The notes under the pieces are model-generated. The model worked only from the letters and a program-made list of their open reading frames with translations, made no database searches and had not been told where the DNA came from. Positions 28,634 through 38,090 of a DNA stretch of 63,552 nt are shown in pieces. The translations under genes were made by a program, and so were the position numbers. How positions within the stretch are numbered: position 1 is the first letter of the stretch; each line of letters begins with the position of its first letter. Source of the DNA: Rickettsiales bacterium (GTDB taxonomy: Bacteria > Pseudomonadota > Alphaproteobacteria > Rickettsiales > CANDYO01); assembly GCA_025210695.1 (NCBI GenBank), contig JAOARE010000043.1, positions 1 to 63,552 of the forward strand. Reading direction: 5' to 3'.

Positions 28634-28686
28634 AAAACTCCTAAAAATTTTTAAAATGTTATTAAAATTGATTATAGACAGTTAAT

Positions 28687-28714
28687 AACATAAAGATATA
28701 AAAGAAAATGTCAA
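28687..28714 (-). promoter_or_regulatory. Promoter of ndk
   Basis: On the minus strand TTGACA (28714-28709) and TATGTT (28692-28687) are separated by 16 bases, about 50 bases upstream of the ndk start. Confidence 0.5.
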
Positions 28715-28734
28715 GAAAGACTAAGCTTAGACAG

Positions 28735-29727
28735 TTAGTTAAGAACTATATTTTTAAACATCAACTCTGCTGTTAATATATCTTTTTTTGCTAGCATTTC
28801 TAATTCTGTTAAGTCATTGAGTCTAGTAAGCAATTGCTTATCATCCCACAGCCTTAAACTTCTATTAAAATCATTCACTTGCTTAAAAAATACTGGCGGG
28901 AATAAACTGGACATTGCTTGCTGATCTGTTTTACCTTGCGTTATCAAATGCTTAACTTGATATAATCGATAAAAATGACGAATAATAACTCTAATTATTG
29001 AAACTAAATTATATCCTGAGTTTTGTAATTTAATTAATAAAGATTCAAGGTCTTGTTGTTCTTTCAAAGATATTTTATAACATAGTTTATCAAGCGTAAC
29101 CTCACCTTGTGAATCCAAATATCCTTGCAGATCTTCTTCTACAACACTCTTTTTATCACCTAGAAACAAACAAATTTTTTCAATTTCATTTATAATTAAC
29201 ATCCTATCACCAGTAGTAATAGAATTTACTAGCAACTGAATAGCAGAACGTTCAATATTTATTTGCTTTTTCTTAAATATCTGTTGAATAAGAACAGTAA
29301 TTGACACAGCATCGTCTCTGTAGCAAGCTACTGCAGCAACATTATTATTAGATTCAAAAAACTTTCTTAAAGCAGAATCAGTTCCCAAATCACCAGCATA
29401 AAATACTAATAATCCTTGATATGTTTTACCTTTTAACAAGTCTCTACAACTCTCTGTGAAACCAGCACCGTTACATTCAATAGAAATCATTTTCTCCTTA
29501 GATGAATCTTTTAGAAACAAGCTTTGAGAGCTCAAATGATCTAGTAGAATTATTGGGTTATTTTTAATTTGATCATAATTAAATTTCTGAATAAGATTCC
29601 TGGCTTTTCTAAGTAAATCCATTCTCATCCTAACCAAACCATTATCAGGACCATATAGCAAAACTGCTTTTGTTGATTTTGGAACATTTAGAATAAATTT
29701 ATCTATGTCCTTAGGAGGGATTTTCAA
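28735..29727 (-). CDS. holA: DNA polymerase III delta subunit
   Basis: The 330-residue protein has the HolA layout: an N-terminal degenerate ATPase domain opening AVLLYGPDNGLVRMRMDLLR, the central ITTGDRMLIINEIEKICLFLG helix pair, and the C-terminal collar domain (SLIIRVIIRHFYRLYQVK-like helix, about 235-255). It is the wrench of the clamp loader. It starts directly after lptE with no gap and ends the greA-led operon. Sequence identity in this family is low, but the position after lptE supports the call. Confidence 0.9.
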   Translation of the reverse strand: MKIPPKDIDKFILNVPKSTKAVLLYGPDNGLVRMRMDLLRKARNLIQKFNYDQIKNNPIILLDHLSSQSLFLKDSSKEKMISIECNGAGFTESCRDLLKGKTYQGLLVFYAGDLGTDSALRKFFESNNNVAAVACYRDDAVSITVLIQQIFKKKQINIERSAIQLLVNSITTGDRMLIINEIEKICLFLGDKKSVVEEDLQGYLDSQGEVTLDKLCYKISLKEQQDLESLLIKLQNSGYNLVSIIRVIIRHFYRLYQVKHLITQGKTDQQAMSSLFPPVFFKQVNDFNRSLRLWDDKQLLTRLNDLTELEMLAKKDILTAELMFKNIVLN

Positions 29728-30213
29728 CTACTCACTCCTTGCTGATAACACTAATATTAAACGACTTTTTAACTCTTCACATAATTCTTTTATAATATTA
29801 TCATTAGTATAACGCTCTGCTATATAGTTAGCAAATTCTGATTCACCTACATCATAACTACTGTATAAATATATGCTTCCTTCATCAATGGTTTCTTGAG
29901 TATCTATTTCAGTTAATTGATATTGAAAATTAACCTTAACCTTATAACGAGTAGATATACTATCCTTAAGCGTACCTACAGCAATAAGTTCATTACTTAC
30001 ATTTATAGTAAGATTATAAATAGGAGAAGTTCCAAAATCTTCACCTAAACCTTCTGAAATTAATCTTTGTATCTTGGGTTGATTTGGCCCTTCTACTTTA
30101 AATAATTTTATTAACTCAAGATCCTGTTCTCCTCCAGAATTTTTAGCTAACATTGGCTTAAACCCACAAGAAACAACAAAAAATAGTATTGCCACATATC
30201 TAATTATTTGCAT
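29728..30213 (-). CDS. lptE: LPS-assembly lipoprotein LptE
   Basis: The 161-residue protein has a lipoprotein signal peptide with the lipobox VVSCGFKP (Cys at about 16) and the LptE-type GFKPML start of the mature part. It then reads through a short beta-rich domain with YNLTINVSNELIAVGTLKDS and TRYKVKVNFQYQLTE. LptE plugs the LptD barrel for outer-membrane LPS insertion, so its presence implies an LPS-like outer leaflet. The leuS-lptE-holA order is standard in alphaproteobacteria. Confidence 0.85.
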   Translation of the reverse strand: MQIIRYVAILFFVVSCGFKPMLAKNSGGEQDLELIKLFKVEGPNQPKIQRLISEGLGEDFGTSPIYNLTINVSNELIAVGTLKDSISTRYKVKVNFQYQLTEIDTQETIDEGSIYLYSSYDVGESEFANYIAERYTNDNIIKELCEELKSRLILVLSARSE

Positions 30214-30216
30214 AAC

Positions 30217-32718
30217 TTACACCACTATATTAAGAATCTTATTTGGAACGAGAATTACCTTTTTTATCTCATCCCCTACTATAAATTTCTTAACATTTGG
30301 TATGGCTAAAGCTAAGTCTTGTATTTGCTCTTTTGTTGCTTCAGGAGATACTTCTAGAGTAGAGCGCAATTTTCCGTTCACCTGAACTGCAATTGTTACT
30401 AGACTACTTTCCAATAAGCTAGGATCAGCTTTAGGCCAAGAAACTTTATCCAAAGAATCTTCTCCTCCCATTTTCTGCCATAATTCTTCAGCAATATGAG
30501 GAGTAATTGGAAATAATACTTTTAATAAGATCGTTATCCCCTCAGATATAATCTTTTGATTATCCTTTATTTTAGGAATTGTAAAAATAATGTTGGATAA
30601 CTCCCTAATGCCTGCTACTACAACATTAAGAGATAGAGATTGATAATTATCACTAATGTGTTTAAGTAACTTATGAATTTTTTCTCTGGTCTTTTGTTGC
30701 TCTTGACCAATATCATTAGATGCTTTTTCTATTTCTTGTATCTCATCAACAAAACGCCACAACCTGGCCAAATATTTATATGCACCTTCTACTCCACTAT
30801 CACTCCATTCTAAATCTTTTTCTGGCGGACTATCTGAAATCATAAATAGCCTAGCAGTATCAGCACCATACTTAGCTATAATTTCTGTAGGACTAACTAT
30901 ATTTTTTTTAGACTTACTCATCTTTTCACTACGCCCAACGGTTACACCATCACATAACGCAGCTTCTTCAGGGTATATCCACCTACCCTCCTTATTTTTA
31001 TAGGTAACATGCAACACCATTCCTTGCGTAAGTAATGAAGTAAATGGCTCTTCAATTTCAATTAAACCGCATGATTTCATAGCCTTCATAAAAAATCTTG
31101 CATAAAGAAGATGCATTGCAGCATGCTCAATTCCACCAATATATTGATCAACAGGCATCCAATAATTTATATCTTCCTCAGATGCAAATCGCTCTGATAA
31201 GTGAGGCGAACAATAACGAAGAAAATACCAAGATGATTCAAAAAAAGTATCAAAAGTATCTGTTTCTCTTAAAGCATCAGCATTACATTCTGGGCATTTA
31301 ACATATTTCCAACTTGGATGACTATCTAGAGAATTCCCAGTTCCTAAAAACTCAACATCTTCTGGTAACTTTACCGGCAAATCAGCCTTAGGAACTGGGA
31401 CAACTCCACAATAATCGCAGTGAATCATAGGAATTGGGCACCCCCAATATCTTTGCCTAGAGACTCCCCAATCTCTCATACGGTAACTAATAACTTTCTT
31501 ACCGGCATCAAGTTCAACTAATCTAGAAATAGAAGCTTTTTTTGCTTTTCCAATTGTAAGATTATTTAGAAAATCAGAATTAAAAATAATACCATCACCA
31601 ATATAGGGCTTTAGATTATAATTCCAGTTTTCTTCAGCTTTTACTACAGGCAAGATAGGTAATTTATATTTCAAGGCAAACTCATGATCACGAGAATCAT
31701 GCGCAGGGCAGCCAAAAACAGCCCCAGTTCCATACTCCATTAAGACATAATTAGCTACATAAATAGGAAGTAATTTCTTAGTAAATGGGTGAACAACATT
31801 TAAATTAAGAGAAACACCTCTTTTTTCTACTTTCTCAATTACATCTTCTGCAGTCCCAATTTTATCGCATTCACTAATAAAATCTTTTAACTCTGTGGTT
31901 TTATTAGGTAACTCATCTAGTAAAGGATGGTGAGGCGATAAAACAATAAAACTAGCTCCATACAAAGTGTCAGCCCTAGTAGTAAAAACCTCAATAGCAT
32001 CTGACCTATTTTCAATTTTAAAATTAATTAAAGCTCCTTGAGATTTCCCAATCCATTTTTCCTGAATGGACTTCACTGAATCTGGCCAATTCTCTAATTT
32101 GCTGTTACTTGGTAATAACTCTTCAACATAATCGCTAGTACGAAGAAACCATTGACGTAATTTCTTTTTCTCAACAACTGCACCAGAACGCCACCCTTTT
32201 CCATCTACAACTTGCTCATTAGCAAGCACCGTATTGTCAACTGGATCCCAATTAACAAAAGATTCTTTTTGATAAGCTATTTTATTTTGAAAGAAATCAA
32301 TAAAGATCTCCTGTTCATGCTTGTAATAACTAGAAAAACAAGTGCTAATTTCCCGATTCCAATCATAAGAAAATCCAATCGACTTAAAACCTTCTCTCAT
32401 CTGAGAAATATTATCAATGGTCCAATCATGAGGATGACATTTATTCTCAATAGCCGCATTCTCAGCAGGCAATCCAAAAGAATCCCACCCTATGGGGTGA
32501 AGCACATTAAATCCGTTAGATCTTTTAAATCGAGCAAAAACATCACCTATAGTATAGTTCCTAACATGCCCCATATGTAACTTTCCAGAAGGGTATGGAA
32601 GCATTTCTAGTATATAACACTTTGGCTTGTTTTTATCTATATTGGCCGAATATAACTGCTTTTCCTGCCAATAATTTTGCCACTTTTTCTCTATAACTTT
32701 ATGATCATAATTAGACAT
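30217..32718 (-). CDS. leuS: Leucyl-tRNA synthetase
   Basis: The 833-residue protein is of normal bacterial length. HMGH (48-51, in PYPSGKLHMGHVRN) and KMSKS (about 598-602) are the class I signature motifs. The CP1 editing domain shows the threonine-rich EVFTTRADTLYGASF, and a Cys-rich zinc-like insert (CDYCGVV, CPECNAD) lies at about 435-475. It sits 11 bases after the DUF3576 gene and 3 bases before lptE. Confidence 0.99.
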   Translation of the reverse strand: MSNYDHKVIEKKWQNYWQEKQLYSANIDKNKPKCYILEMLPYPSGKLHMGHVRNYTIGDVFARFKRSNGFNVLHPIGWDSFGLPAENAAIENKCHPHDWTIDNISQMREGFKSIGFSYDWNREISTCFSSYYKHEQEIFIDFFQNKIAYQKESFVNWDPVDNTVLANEQVVDGKGWRSGAVVEKKKLRQWFLRTSDYVEELLPSNSKLENWPDSVKSIQEKWIGKSQGALINFKIENRSDAIEVFTTRADTLYGASFIVLSPHHPLLDELPNKTTELKDFISECDKIGTAEDVIEKVEKRGVSLNLNVVHPFTKKLLPIYVANYVLMEYGTGAVFGCPAHDSRDHEFALKYKLPILPVVKAEENWNYNLKPYIGDGIIFNSDFLNNLTIGKAKKASISRLVELDAGKKVISYRMRDWGVSRQRYWGCPIPMIHCDYCGVVPVPKADLPVKLPEDVEFLGTGNSLDSHPSWKYVKCPECNADALRETDTFDTFFESSWYFLRYCSPHLSERFASEEDINYWMPVDQYIGGIEHAAMHLLYARFFMKAMKSCGLIEIEEPFTSLLTQGMVLHVTYKNKEGRWIYPEEAALCDGVTVGRSEKMSKSKKNIVSPTEIIAKYGADTARLFMISDSPPEKDLEWSDSGVEGAYKYLARLWRFVDEIQEIEKASNDIGQEQQKTREKIHKLLKHISDNYQSLSLNVVVAGIRELSNIIFTIPKIKDNQKIISEGITILLKVLFPITPHIAEELWQKMGGEDSLDKVSWPKADPSLLESSLVTIAVQVNGKLRSTLEVSPEATKEQIQDLALAIPNVKKFIVGDEIKKVILVPNKILNIVV

Positions 32719-32729
32719 ATAGCACCTAA

Positions 32730-33260
32730 TTAATTACTTGCTTTTGCTTTCAAAGCAATAGCTCTTTTTAAGATATTATCTTCAACAGTGCGAACTAATT
32801 CTTTGCTGACCTCAGCTGATTTCCACTGCCCGGAAACAGTCTGAACTTTCCTAAAGGCACTAACTTTTATTGAGTTAATTTGCAACTCTGAACTTAAAAC
32901 CAAAATGTTAAACTTAAACTTTTCATTCGGAGTCTGAGGAGACGCGTACCAATCCGTTAGAATAACACCACTATTTGCATCTACAGAAATAAGAGGCATA
33001 AAAGAAATACTATCAAGAGCTGCTCTCCATAAATAGCCACCAGAAAATCCTGTTCCACCACCCGGATCTGAACTCTTCTTGCCACCATAAATGACTATTG
33101 GATCATCACTTTTAGTAACTAAGCTTTTCATATCATTTTCACGACGATCTTCTGGGGTTTGAGGTTTGTATTCTGCGTCTCCCCTTTCTATAGTAGGGCT
33201 ACAAGCTACAACAACCCCTAATAATATAATACTTAGTACTCTAATCATTTTATTCTCCAA
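32730..33260 (-). CDS. DUF3576 lipoprotein
   Basis: The 176-residue protein has a lipobox (VVVACSPT, Cys at about 20). The mature part contains GGYLWRAALDSISFMPLISV and GVILTDWYASPQTPNEKFKF, which match DUF3576 proteins of alphaproteobacteria, commonly found just before leuS. The function is unknown; an outer-membrane-associated location is expected. It begins 2 bases after greA. Confidence 0.85.
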   Translation of the reverse strand: MENKMIRVLSIILLGVVVACSPTIERGDAEYKPQTPEDRRENDMKSLVTKSDDPIVIYGGKKSSDPGGGTGFSGGYLWRAALDSISFMPLISVDANSGVILTDWYASPQTPNEKFKFNILVLSSELQINSIKVSAFRKVQTVSGQWKSAEVSKELVRTVEDNILKRAIALKAKASN

Positions 33261-33262
33261 CT

Positions 33263-33748
33263 CTAGTCATCTAGCTCTACGTATTCTACTTTTTCTATTT
33301 CATATGTACGAATTCCTTTAGGAGTGACTACATCAACAGAATCTCCCTCGTTTTTTCCAATTAAAGCTCTAGCAATAGGTGAAAAAATAGAAAGTCTATT
33401 TTTAGTTAAGTCAGCTTCATATTCACCAACTATAGTATAAGAAAAAGATTCTTCAGTATCTTCGTCAATTAATTTTACAGTAGCACCAAATTTCACAGTA
33501 GGTCCAGACATTTTAGAAATATCAATCACCTCAGCTCTAGAGCTTTTGCTTTCTAAATCCATTATCCTGCCTTCAATAAATCCTTGCTTTTCTCTAGCTG
33601 CATGATATTCAGCATTCTCTGACAAATCCCCTAATTCCCTAGCCTCTGCAATAGCTTGAATTACCGCAGGCCGCTCAATAGATTTAAGAGTTTTTATTTC
33701 TTCAATTAATTTTTGATGACTTTTTAATGTAATTGGAAATCTTTCCAT
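33263..33748 (-). CDS. greA: Transcription elongation factor GreA
   Basis: The 161-residue protein has the coiled-coil N-terminal half ([20 protein letters not shown], then [17 protein letters not shown], whose acidic tip enters the RNA polymerase channel) and the FKBP-like C-terminal half ([18 protein letters not shown]). It rescues backtracked RNA polymerase by stimulating transcript cleavage. It heads the operon greA-DUF3576-leuS-lptE-holA. Confidence 0.98.
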   Translation of the reverse strand: MERFPITLKSHQKLIEEIKTLKSIERPAVIQAIAEARELGDLSENAEYHAAREKQGFIEGRIMDLESKSSRAEVIDISKMSGPTVKFGATVKLIDEDTEESFSYTIVGEYEADLTKNRLSIFSPIARALIGKNEGDSVDVVTPKGIRTYEIEKVEYVELDD

Positions 33749-33899
33749 ATAATAATTCCTTTAATTTAGCAATTGAACAGAAAAGCAACCCTTGTTTTAA
33801 CACTATTTTATGTAAATGTAAAATATGAAAGAGAAAGAACTTAAATTAACTTACTAAAACACTCACAAATAATATTTATAATAATATAAATATTCAACT

Positions 33900-33956
33900 A
33901 TTTCTTTTAGAGGAAAGAAATTTCAATGCTTTTAGAACTATTCTAGAAAAGCTTAA
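33900..33956 (-). terminator. Two hairpins downstream of the small secreted-protein gene
   Basis: On the minus strand GCTTTT/AAAAGC with an inner AGAA/TTCT stem comes first, and then ATTTCTTT (33900-33907) pairs with AAAGAAAT (33914-33921). They lie between the stop at 33953 and greA, and could end the upstream transcript. The T tracts are short. Confidence 0.4.
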
Positions 33957-34351
33957 GCTGCTTTTTCACGCTTTTTCAACTCATTTTCTCGATTCTCTAA
34001 ATCTGATACAAATTCCCTAGATACATTTTCTATCTCTTGCAAAGAAACTGGGTTATCATTAAAAGCCGGTCTTTTTTCTTTCTTCTTAGGATCAATAATC
34101 ATAACCTTTTTAAATCTAACATCGATATTATTCTTAAATTGATCATTCCCTCTATTCCTAATATTTGAAAAAAACTCCATTCTTCTTGAAGACTTAAACA
34201 AAGAACTAGGAACTAAACTCTCTACCGACCTAAGCTTTACAGCCCTAGCTCTAGGTGGAATCTCAGCCAAAGCGTTAACTTGAAATATAGCAGCAAAAAA
34301 CACTAAACCTATAAACCTAACGTAACCTTTTAATCCATTTCTCATAATCAT
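33953..34351 (-). CDS. Small exported basic protein, 132 residues
   Basis: No family is recognised. A signal peptide is clear (about 1-29, VRFIGLVFFAAIFQVNALAE). The mature part is basic (RRMEFFSNIRNRGNDQFKNN, KKKEKRPAFNDNP) and ends in a charged helix (NVSREFVSDLENRENELKKR). It is expected in the periplasm or outside. An AAGGTAGG stretch precedes the ATG at 34351; the ATG two codons on is an alternative. Flanked by metG and greA on the same strand, but with gaps that suggest its own transcript. Confidence 0.65.
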   Translation of the reverse strand: MIMRNGLKGYVRFIGLVFFAAIFQVNALAEIPPRARAVKLRSVESLVPSSLFKSSRRMEFFSNIRNRGNDQFKNNIDVRFKKVMIIDPKKKEKRPAFNDNPVSLQEIENVSREFVSDLENRENELKKREKAA

Positions 34352-34448
34352 AAAACCTACCTTAAAAAAGATATTATAAAAGAAAAACTTAGGAACATCA
34401 AATGATTAATCCCCCTACTACAAGACTACAATAATGATAAATATAATA

Positions 34449-35957
34449 CTATACAATTCTTGGGAAAATTCCTTGCGGAACAGGAAGCTCGCTTCCTGGC
34501 TTCAATGCATGTTCTATGCTTACACTTTCAAAAGACTTATCCTCCACTCCTAATTGAGTAAGAAGCTTTTCCATGGAATCAGGTATGAAAGGCAACAAAA
34601 GCAATCCTATATAGCGAATCATTTCTACTAATATATATAACACCTCTAACATTTTGCCATGATCTGTCTTACGCAAAGCCCAAGGAGCCTGATCATCAAT
34701 GAATAAATTAGCATCGCTAGCTATACCAATAACAACATCTAAAGCATGACTGAATTTTTGAGACAACATAAATTCTTGATAAGCACTAACTTTATCTTTT
34801 AAACCATTAAGCAATGGATTCTGATACATTTTATCTATATTTACATCAGGAATTCTTGCATCAGCATTTTTATTAATAAAAGCTAGAGTTCGTTGAGCAA
34901 GATTCCCTATATTATTAGCAAGTTCACTATTCACTCTATTTTGCATATTAAGTTTAGAAAAATTTCCATCCTGACCAAATGGAACCTCACGCATTAAAAA
35001 ATATCTGGTTTGATCCAGCCCAAATTCTTCAACTAAATCCACAGGATCGATAACATTACCAAGAGATTTAGAAATTTTCTGTCCTTCATTAGTCCACCAC
35101 CCATGAGCAAGAATTTTTTTAGGCAAGGGAACATCTGCAGCCATTAGAAAAGCTGGCCAATATATAGCGTGAAACCTTAAAATATCCTTACCTATAATAT
35201 GTAGATCAGCTGGCCAGAAATCATTATATAACTCTGTGTTGTTTGGATAGCCTAAAGCAGAAATATAATTAACAAGAGCATCTAACCATACATACATCAC
35301 GTGATCTGAATCTCCTGGAACTTTTATTCCCCATTTAAAACTAGTGCGCGATACCGACAAATCAAATAAGCCACTTTTTACAAAATTGATCACCTCATTG
35401 CGACGCGATACTGGCTCAATAAAATTAGGATTATTTTCGTAAAACTTAAGTAACTTATCTTGAAATTTTGACAGAGCAAAAAAATAGCTAGGCTCTTCTA
35501 TCCATTCTACTTCTGCGCCTGTTGGAGCTTTACCATCAACCAACTCAGACTCCGTATAAAATGCCTCATCACGCATTGCATACCAGCCAGCATATTTATC
35601 TAAATAAATATAACCATTCTCTACTAATTTACTCCATAAAGCCTTAGCTCCTTCTTTATGCCTCCCTTCAGTAGTGCGAATAAAATCATCATTAGATAAA
35701 TTTAATAACGACGATAAATCTCTAAACCTCTGCGAAACTTCATCAGTAAATTTCTGCGGATCAACACCTTTTATTTTAGCAGACTTCTCCACCTTCTGTC
35801 CATGCTCATCAGCACCCGTTAAAAAATGTACTTTAACCCCAGACATACGCATGAATCTTGCCATAACATCACAAGCTAAACTCGTGTATGCATGACCAAT
35901 ATGCGGTGCATCATTAACGTAATAAATGGCAGAAGTTATATAATAATTTTTAGACAC
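34449..35957 (-). CDS. metG: Methionyl-tRNA synthetase
   Basis: The 502-residue protein has HIGH as HIGH (19-22, NDAPHIGHAYTSL) and the KMSKS loop as KISKS (about 296, EGQKISKSLGN). The connective peptide lacks a CxxC zinc knuckle, having WYAMRDEAFYTESELVDG instead, which fits the short alphaproteobacterial and organellar type. The C-terminal tRNA-binding domain of longer MetRS forms is absent. Confidence 0.97.
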   Translation of the reverse strand: MSKNYYITSAIYYVNDAPHIGHAYTSLACDVMARFMRMSGVKVHFLTGADEHGQKVEKSAKIKGVDPQKFTDEVSQRFRDLSSLLNLSNDDFIRTTEGRHKEGAKALWSKLVENGYIYLDKYAGWYAMRDEAFYTESELVDGKAPTGAEVEWIEEPSYFFALSKFQDKLLKFYENNPNFIEPVSRRNEVINFVKSGLFDLSVSRTSFKWGIKVPGDSDHVMYVWLDALVNYISALGYPNNTELYNDFWPADLHIIGKDILRFHAIYWPAFLMAADVPLPKKILAHGWWTNEGQKISKSLGNVIDPVDLVEEFGLDQTRYFLMREVPFGQDGNFSKLNMQNRVNSELANNIGNLAQRTLAFINKNADARIPDVNIDKMYQNPLLNGLKDKVSAYQEFMLSQKFSHALDVVIGIASDANLFIDDQAPWALRKTDHGKMLEVLYILVEMIRYIGLLLLPFIPDSMEKLLTQLGVEDKSFESVSIEHALKPGSELPVPQGIFPRIV

Positions 35958-36086
35958 AATACGCCTTTCTAAAAAGAGTTCTTTAAATAAGGATTATACT
36001 AAAAAACTCAACCAAGTCTATTTAATTCAAACAATAAAGAGCTTTTCTAAGATGATGAACTCCAAGTTACGCAGCAAGATTTGTTA

Positions 36087-37883
36087 TTATCTAGAAAGAC
36101 GCGCCTTATTTCTTCTTTGTGCTATCTTATTTACTTCTCTTCTTTCTTTTCTATTAACAGGATTTTCTTTAGCAAACACACCTGACTTTAGCTTGAATAA
36201 TACGGACTCAGATTCTATTTTGCTCTTATTCCATTGTTCTGTGCTCCTAGTAACCTCATCAAGATGAGCAGTAGGAAAAAAATTTTCCTTAGAACTCTCC
36301 TCTGGAGGAAACACAGTATTTGCCTCACTTCCCCTCTCTGGAATCACTGTGGCACCCCCACCTGAACCTACCGTAAAACCTATTGCTCCAGCAATCTTAC
36401 CAAACCAATTTCCTGTATAATGATTTATCGCTTGTAATAGTGGTAATGCACCACTTGTTACTTCATAATTAGGGGCTTGTTTATTCCCTTCAGATATATA
36501 ATCTCCTGAGATCATTACTTGAGGTGCCTTAGATCCTTCTGCTATTTCAAATTGAGAAGAGAAAGCTTGAGGTGTTACCCCTTCTAATCCAACAGTTGGA
36601 GGGGCTTTACCTTCTGATTTAAAAGCATTCACTGTTCGAATCTTTTGTTTCGCCCTTTGCGCCGCTCTAAAATCTGCTTTTGCTCTATTTTTTTTAGATT
36701 CATTACCTTTATATTCTTCTGCAGATTTTTTTGCAACTTCTGAAACTAATGCCTGAGAATTTGAAACTTTCACAACATCAATTTTAGGAATGTTATGTGT
36801 TTCCATAGTTGCTGTCACCAACATTAAATTTGTGAGTATATTCTCTATAAACGCGTGATCTCCACTAGGAACCAATTTCTTAACTTCATCTAAAGACTTG
36901 TTACTCAATAAACCAATCAATTGCTCAACATTTTGCTTTGTATAACTCTTATCTTCAGGTGATTTTAGATTATTGTGATGCAGTAAAGATAATACAGAGT
37001 TATATATATTTCCAGCACCTACTACCTTTGCTCCTGAATTTATTTCTTGATCAATCCATTCAGATTCCCTCAAGTTAAAATTACCTTTGAGAGCATCTAT
37101 AGATGCTCTCGTATCACCAGTGAATGGATAAATAGACTGTCCTTCTGACAATTTTACTAAACCTGCAACAGTATCTCTTGCAGCAGCAGAAGAAAATGCA
37201 TCCCCAACCACGTCAAAAGTTTTCTTAGTATCATTCTCTCTAGTAAATTGTCTACTTCCACCTCCAGCATCTAATACCACTACTTTTTCATGTGATACTT
37301 GTTCTTTTGCGCTTTTAAAAGCATATATCCCCTCTTCTTTTTGAGAAATAACTTTTAAATCAATATCAGCAACTCCCTGCTCTTCAAGCCTTTGAGCTAA
37401 TTCACCCAATAGCTCTGGTGCATTATCTGCTTTTCTTAAAGCTGCGGTACCAATCAATCTAAAGCCTATTTTTTTTGATGGATTAGCTTCTTTAATTTTT
37501 TTTATAGCATCTATCATTGTATTAAGATAATGCTCTTTGATTTCCTCCGAAAACTTATTTCCATATTTATCATATATCTCCTTAGAGGATTGATTTCGCT
37601 TTTGCACCGCTTCTTCAGAATATGGAGATGCATAAAAAAGTTCAGACATATGAAGAAGGTTACCCTTTTCATCATAAGCATTTTGAATAACACCATTTTT
37701 TTCTATTTCATGCATTAATCCATTTTCTGTCAAGTCTTTTGCAAGAGGCATAGAAGCTCCATAATAATCAACAGATTTAGTCTCTCCTGTTTTTCTGTCA
37801 ATAATAGCCTCTCCAAATTTCACACTGCCTGAACCACTATCTACTGCTAGAACTAACATTTCTGATGTATTACTTTTGGGCAC
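36087..37883 (-). CDS. Large orphan protein with Ppx/GppA-like phosphatase domain
   Basis: The first ~330 residues follow the actin-like Ppx/GppA fold: the phosphate-1 loop LAVDSGSGSVKFGEA, then IGFRLIGTAALRKADNAPEL, VISQKEEGIYAFKSAKEQ and the phosphate-2 loop VVVLDAGGGSRQFT. Known relatives hydrolyse polyphosphate or pppGpp. The remaining ~270 residues have no recognised domain: an Ala/Lys-rich helix (FRAAQRAKQKIRTVN), a Gly-rich segment (GFTVGSGGGATVI), and a very basic end (RKERREVNKIAQRRNKARLS). No signal peptide. The GTG start at 37883 has AAGGAG 9 bases upstream. A role as a secreted effector is possible but unproven; CD39-type nucleotidase is a less likely alternative fold match. Confidence 0.65.
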   Translation of the reverse strand: MPKSNTSEMLVLAVDSGSGSVKFGEAIIDRKTGETKSVDYYGASMPLAKDLTENGLMHEIEKNGVIQNAYDEKGNLLHMSELFYASPYSEEAVQKRNQSSKEIYDKYGNKFSEEIKEHYLNTMIDAIKKIKEANPSKKIGFRLIGTAALRKADNAPELLGELAQRLEEQGVADIDLKVISQKEEGIYAFKSAKEQVSHEKVVVLDAGGGSRQFTRENDTKKTFDVVGDAFSSAAARDTVAGLVKLSEGQSIYPFTGDTRASIDALKGNFNLRESEWIDQEINSGAKVVGAGNIYNSVLSLLHHNNLKSPEDKSYTKQNVEQLIGLLSNKSLDEVKKLVPSGDHAFIENILTNLMLVTATMETHNIPKIDVVKVSNSQALVSEVAKKSAEEYKGNESKKNRAKADFRAAQRAKQKIRTVNAFKSEGKAPPTVGLEGVTPQAFSSQFEIAEGSKAPQVMISGDYISEGNKQAPNYEVTSGALPLLQAINHYTGNWFGKIAGAIGFTVGSGGGATVIPERGSEANTVFPPEESSKENFFPTAHLDEVTRSTEQWNKSKIESESVLFKLKSGVFAKENPVNRKERREVNKIAQRRNKARLSR

Positions 37884-38090
37884 GCGCTATCTCTCCTTTT
37901 TCTATTGTAAAGCGACTTACAATTAGTTATTACACTTAACCGAATTTGCATATAAATTTAAACGACATAAGTTAAATAAAGATTAACTTTTATTACAAAA
38001 CAATAGAATAACTATGATATTTTATAATCAGAGGGATATTTCAGAGTTTTATTTAACAATTAGAAGTAAAATCATTTATAATATATCACA
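37884..38090. other. Intergenic stretch upstream of the Ppx/GppA-like gene
   Basis: This AT-rich 207-base stretch between truA and the Ppx/GppA-like gene holds the latter's ribosome-binding site and presumably its promoter. No RNA or coding feature is visible. Confidence 0.4.

Noticed and set aside
32212-32580. Rightward 122-codon frame inside leuS
   Set aside because: Antisense shadow of a certain gene.
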